NCBI RefSeq assembly: GCF_007096885.1
Contig: NZ_VJNO01000001.1
Coordinates: 62,001 to 126,000, forward strand
Length of the DNA: 64,000 nt
Reading direction: 5' to 3'
Source of the DNA: Streptomyces sp. 130
GTDB taxonomy: Bacteria > Actinomycetota > Actinomycetes > Streptomycetales > Streptomycetaceae
Below, in pieces: positions 63,533 through 64,000 of the stretch. The position numbers were made by a program, and so were the translations under genes. Below the pieces are notes generated by a model. The model was not told where the DNA came from, ran no database searches, and saw only the letters and a list, made by a program, of their open reading frames with translations. How positions within the stretch are numbered: position 1 is the first letter of the stretch; every line of letters begins with the position of its first letter.

Positions 63533-64000
63533 CCCGGCTGATACCCGCGCCGGTCGTCGTGGACATCCGGGCCGGGGCCCTCGCGGATCTGGCGGGCGTC
63601 CTCGCCGATCAGCGGATCTCCGGCTCGGGCAAGCTGGCCGTGGCGATCAGCGGGGGTTCCGGCCGGGCCCTGCGGGAACGGCTCTCGGGCAGCCTGCCGG
63701 GCGCCTCCTGGTTCGAGGTGGGCGGCGGCACGCTGAACGACGCCGTGAAGCTCGCCGAGGCCATGAAGTCCGGGCGGTACGACGCCGTGGTCGGCCTCGG
63801 CGGCGGCAAGATCATCGACTGCGCCAAGTTCGCCGCGGCGCGCGTCGGGCTGCCCCTGGTCGCCGTGGCGACGAACCTGTCCCACGACGGGCTGTGCTCC
63901 CCGGTCGCGACGCTGGACAACGACGCGGGCCGGGGCTCTTACGGCGTGCCGAACCCGATCGCCGTGGTCATCGACCTCGACGTCATCCGCGAGGCCCCCG
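63520..64000 (+). CDS. Glycerol-1-phosphate-dehydrogenase-like protein, N-terminal part
   Basis: 160 residues visible from the GTG at 63520 (inside the preceding gene); continues past the window. Iron/zinc-dependent dehydrogenase fold of the EgsA/AraM type: VVVDIRAGALADLAGVL, the NAD loop VVGLGGGKIIDCAKFAAAR, and NLSHDGLCSPVAT with the SHDG motif typical of sn-glycerol-1-phosphate dehydrogenases. The family reduces dihydroxyacetone phosphate to G1P; relatives include cyclitol synthases. With the LicC-like gene it suggests an activated polyol phosphate for a lipid or wall polymer. Confidence 0.85.
   Translation, partial: MPVLTRLIPAPVVVDIRAGALADLAGVLADQRISGSGKLAVAISGGSGRALRERLSGSLPGASWFEVGGGTLNDAVKLAEAMKSGRYDAVVGLGGGKIIDCAKFAAARVGLPLVAVATNLSHDGLCSPVATLDNDAGRGSYGVPNPIAVVIDLDVIREAP

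Overview
The window is a 64 kb piece of a Streptomyces chromosome. Evidence: very high G+C throughout with G/C at third codon positions, frequent GTG starts, and marker genes such as lsr2, the sigE-cseA-cseB-cseC operon, clpC, tilS-hpt-ftsH-folE and radA-disA. From memory, the gene order resembles the conserved core region of S. coelicolor around SCO3345 to SCO3410. I see no rRNA or tRNA genes, CRISPR array, insertion sequence or prophage. Both window edges cut genes: a DedA-family gene at the left and a glycerol-1-phosphate-dehydrogenase-like gene at the right.

Layout. 0-7.4 kb: DedA tail, ThrE-type exporter, pyrophosphatase, PBP4-type D-Ala-D-Ala carboxypeptidase, a zincin-like protein, tilS and hpt. 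7.6-15.4 kb: ftsH and folE on the plus strand; folP, an NTF2-like gene, folB, folK and a DUF3180 gene on the minus strand; then an MprF-like membrane protein. 15.5-20.5 kb: a membrane esterase and an OpuC-type osmoprotectant ABC transporter whose ATPase gene is divergent from its permease and binding-protein genes. 20.6-28.4 kb: a coiled-coil membrane protein, a stand-alone NuoD paralogue beside a MidA-family methyltransferase, a two-component pair, an ArsR-like regulator and a threonine-aldolase-like enzyme. 28.6-34.6 kb: a cofactor operon (DUF2520 protein, panC, nadB, nadC, coaX) for CoA and NAD. 34.7-40.7 kb: small conserved genes, a BlaI-type repressor, argA, lsr2 and clpC. 41-49 kb: a Tat lipoprotein, an M23 peptidase behind a structured leader, a TetR/MFS pump pair, and the cell-envelope stress operon sigE-cseABC. 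49.3-54.1 kb: mutY, disA, radA. 54.2-59.5 kb: a sigma-like/anti-sigma-like membrane fusion, Ppx/GppA, a TIM-barrel isomerase and a TetR regulator. 59.7-64 kb: ilvD, then a 224-base stretch of only G and C (including 76 consecutive C), then galU, a LicC-like nucleotidyltransferase and the partial dehydrogenase.

Most genes are housekeeping. The most notable signals are: (1) the NuoD2/MidA pair, in which NuoD2 carries the arginine that the mitochondrial MidA homologue methylates; (2) PafBC-type (RecA-NDp) DNA-damage promoter motifs before radA and, unexpectedly, before the opuC permease genes; (3) two exact ClgR boxes upstream of clpC; (4) long operator-like inverted repeats at the TetR/MFS pair and at the ArsR-like gene; (5) a sigma-like, zinc-finger, transmembrane and BACON fusion protein; (6) a repetitive Gly/Pro/Asn tail on the DUF2520 protein; (7) at least eleven genes with a TAnnnT hexamer 6-7 nt before the start codon, the layout of leaderless transcripts; (8) the poly-C tract, which is probably an assembly problem or a junction.
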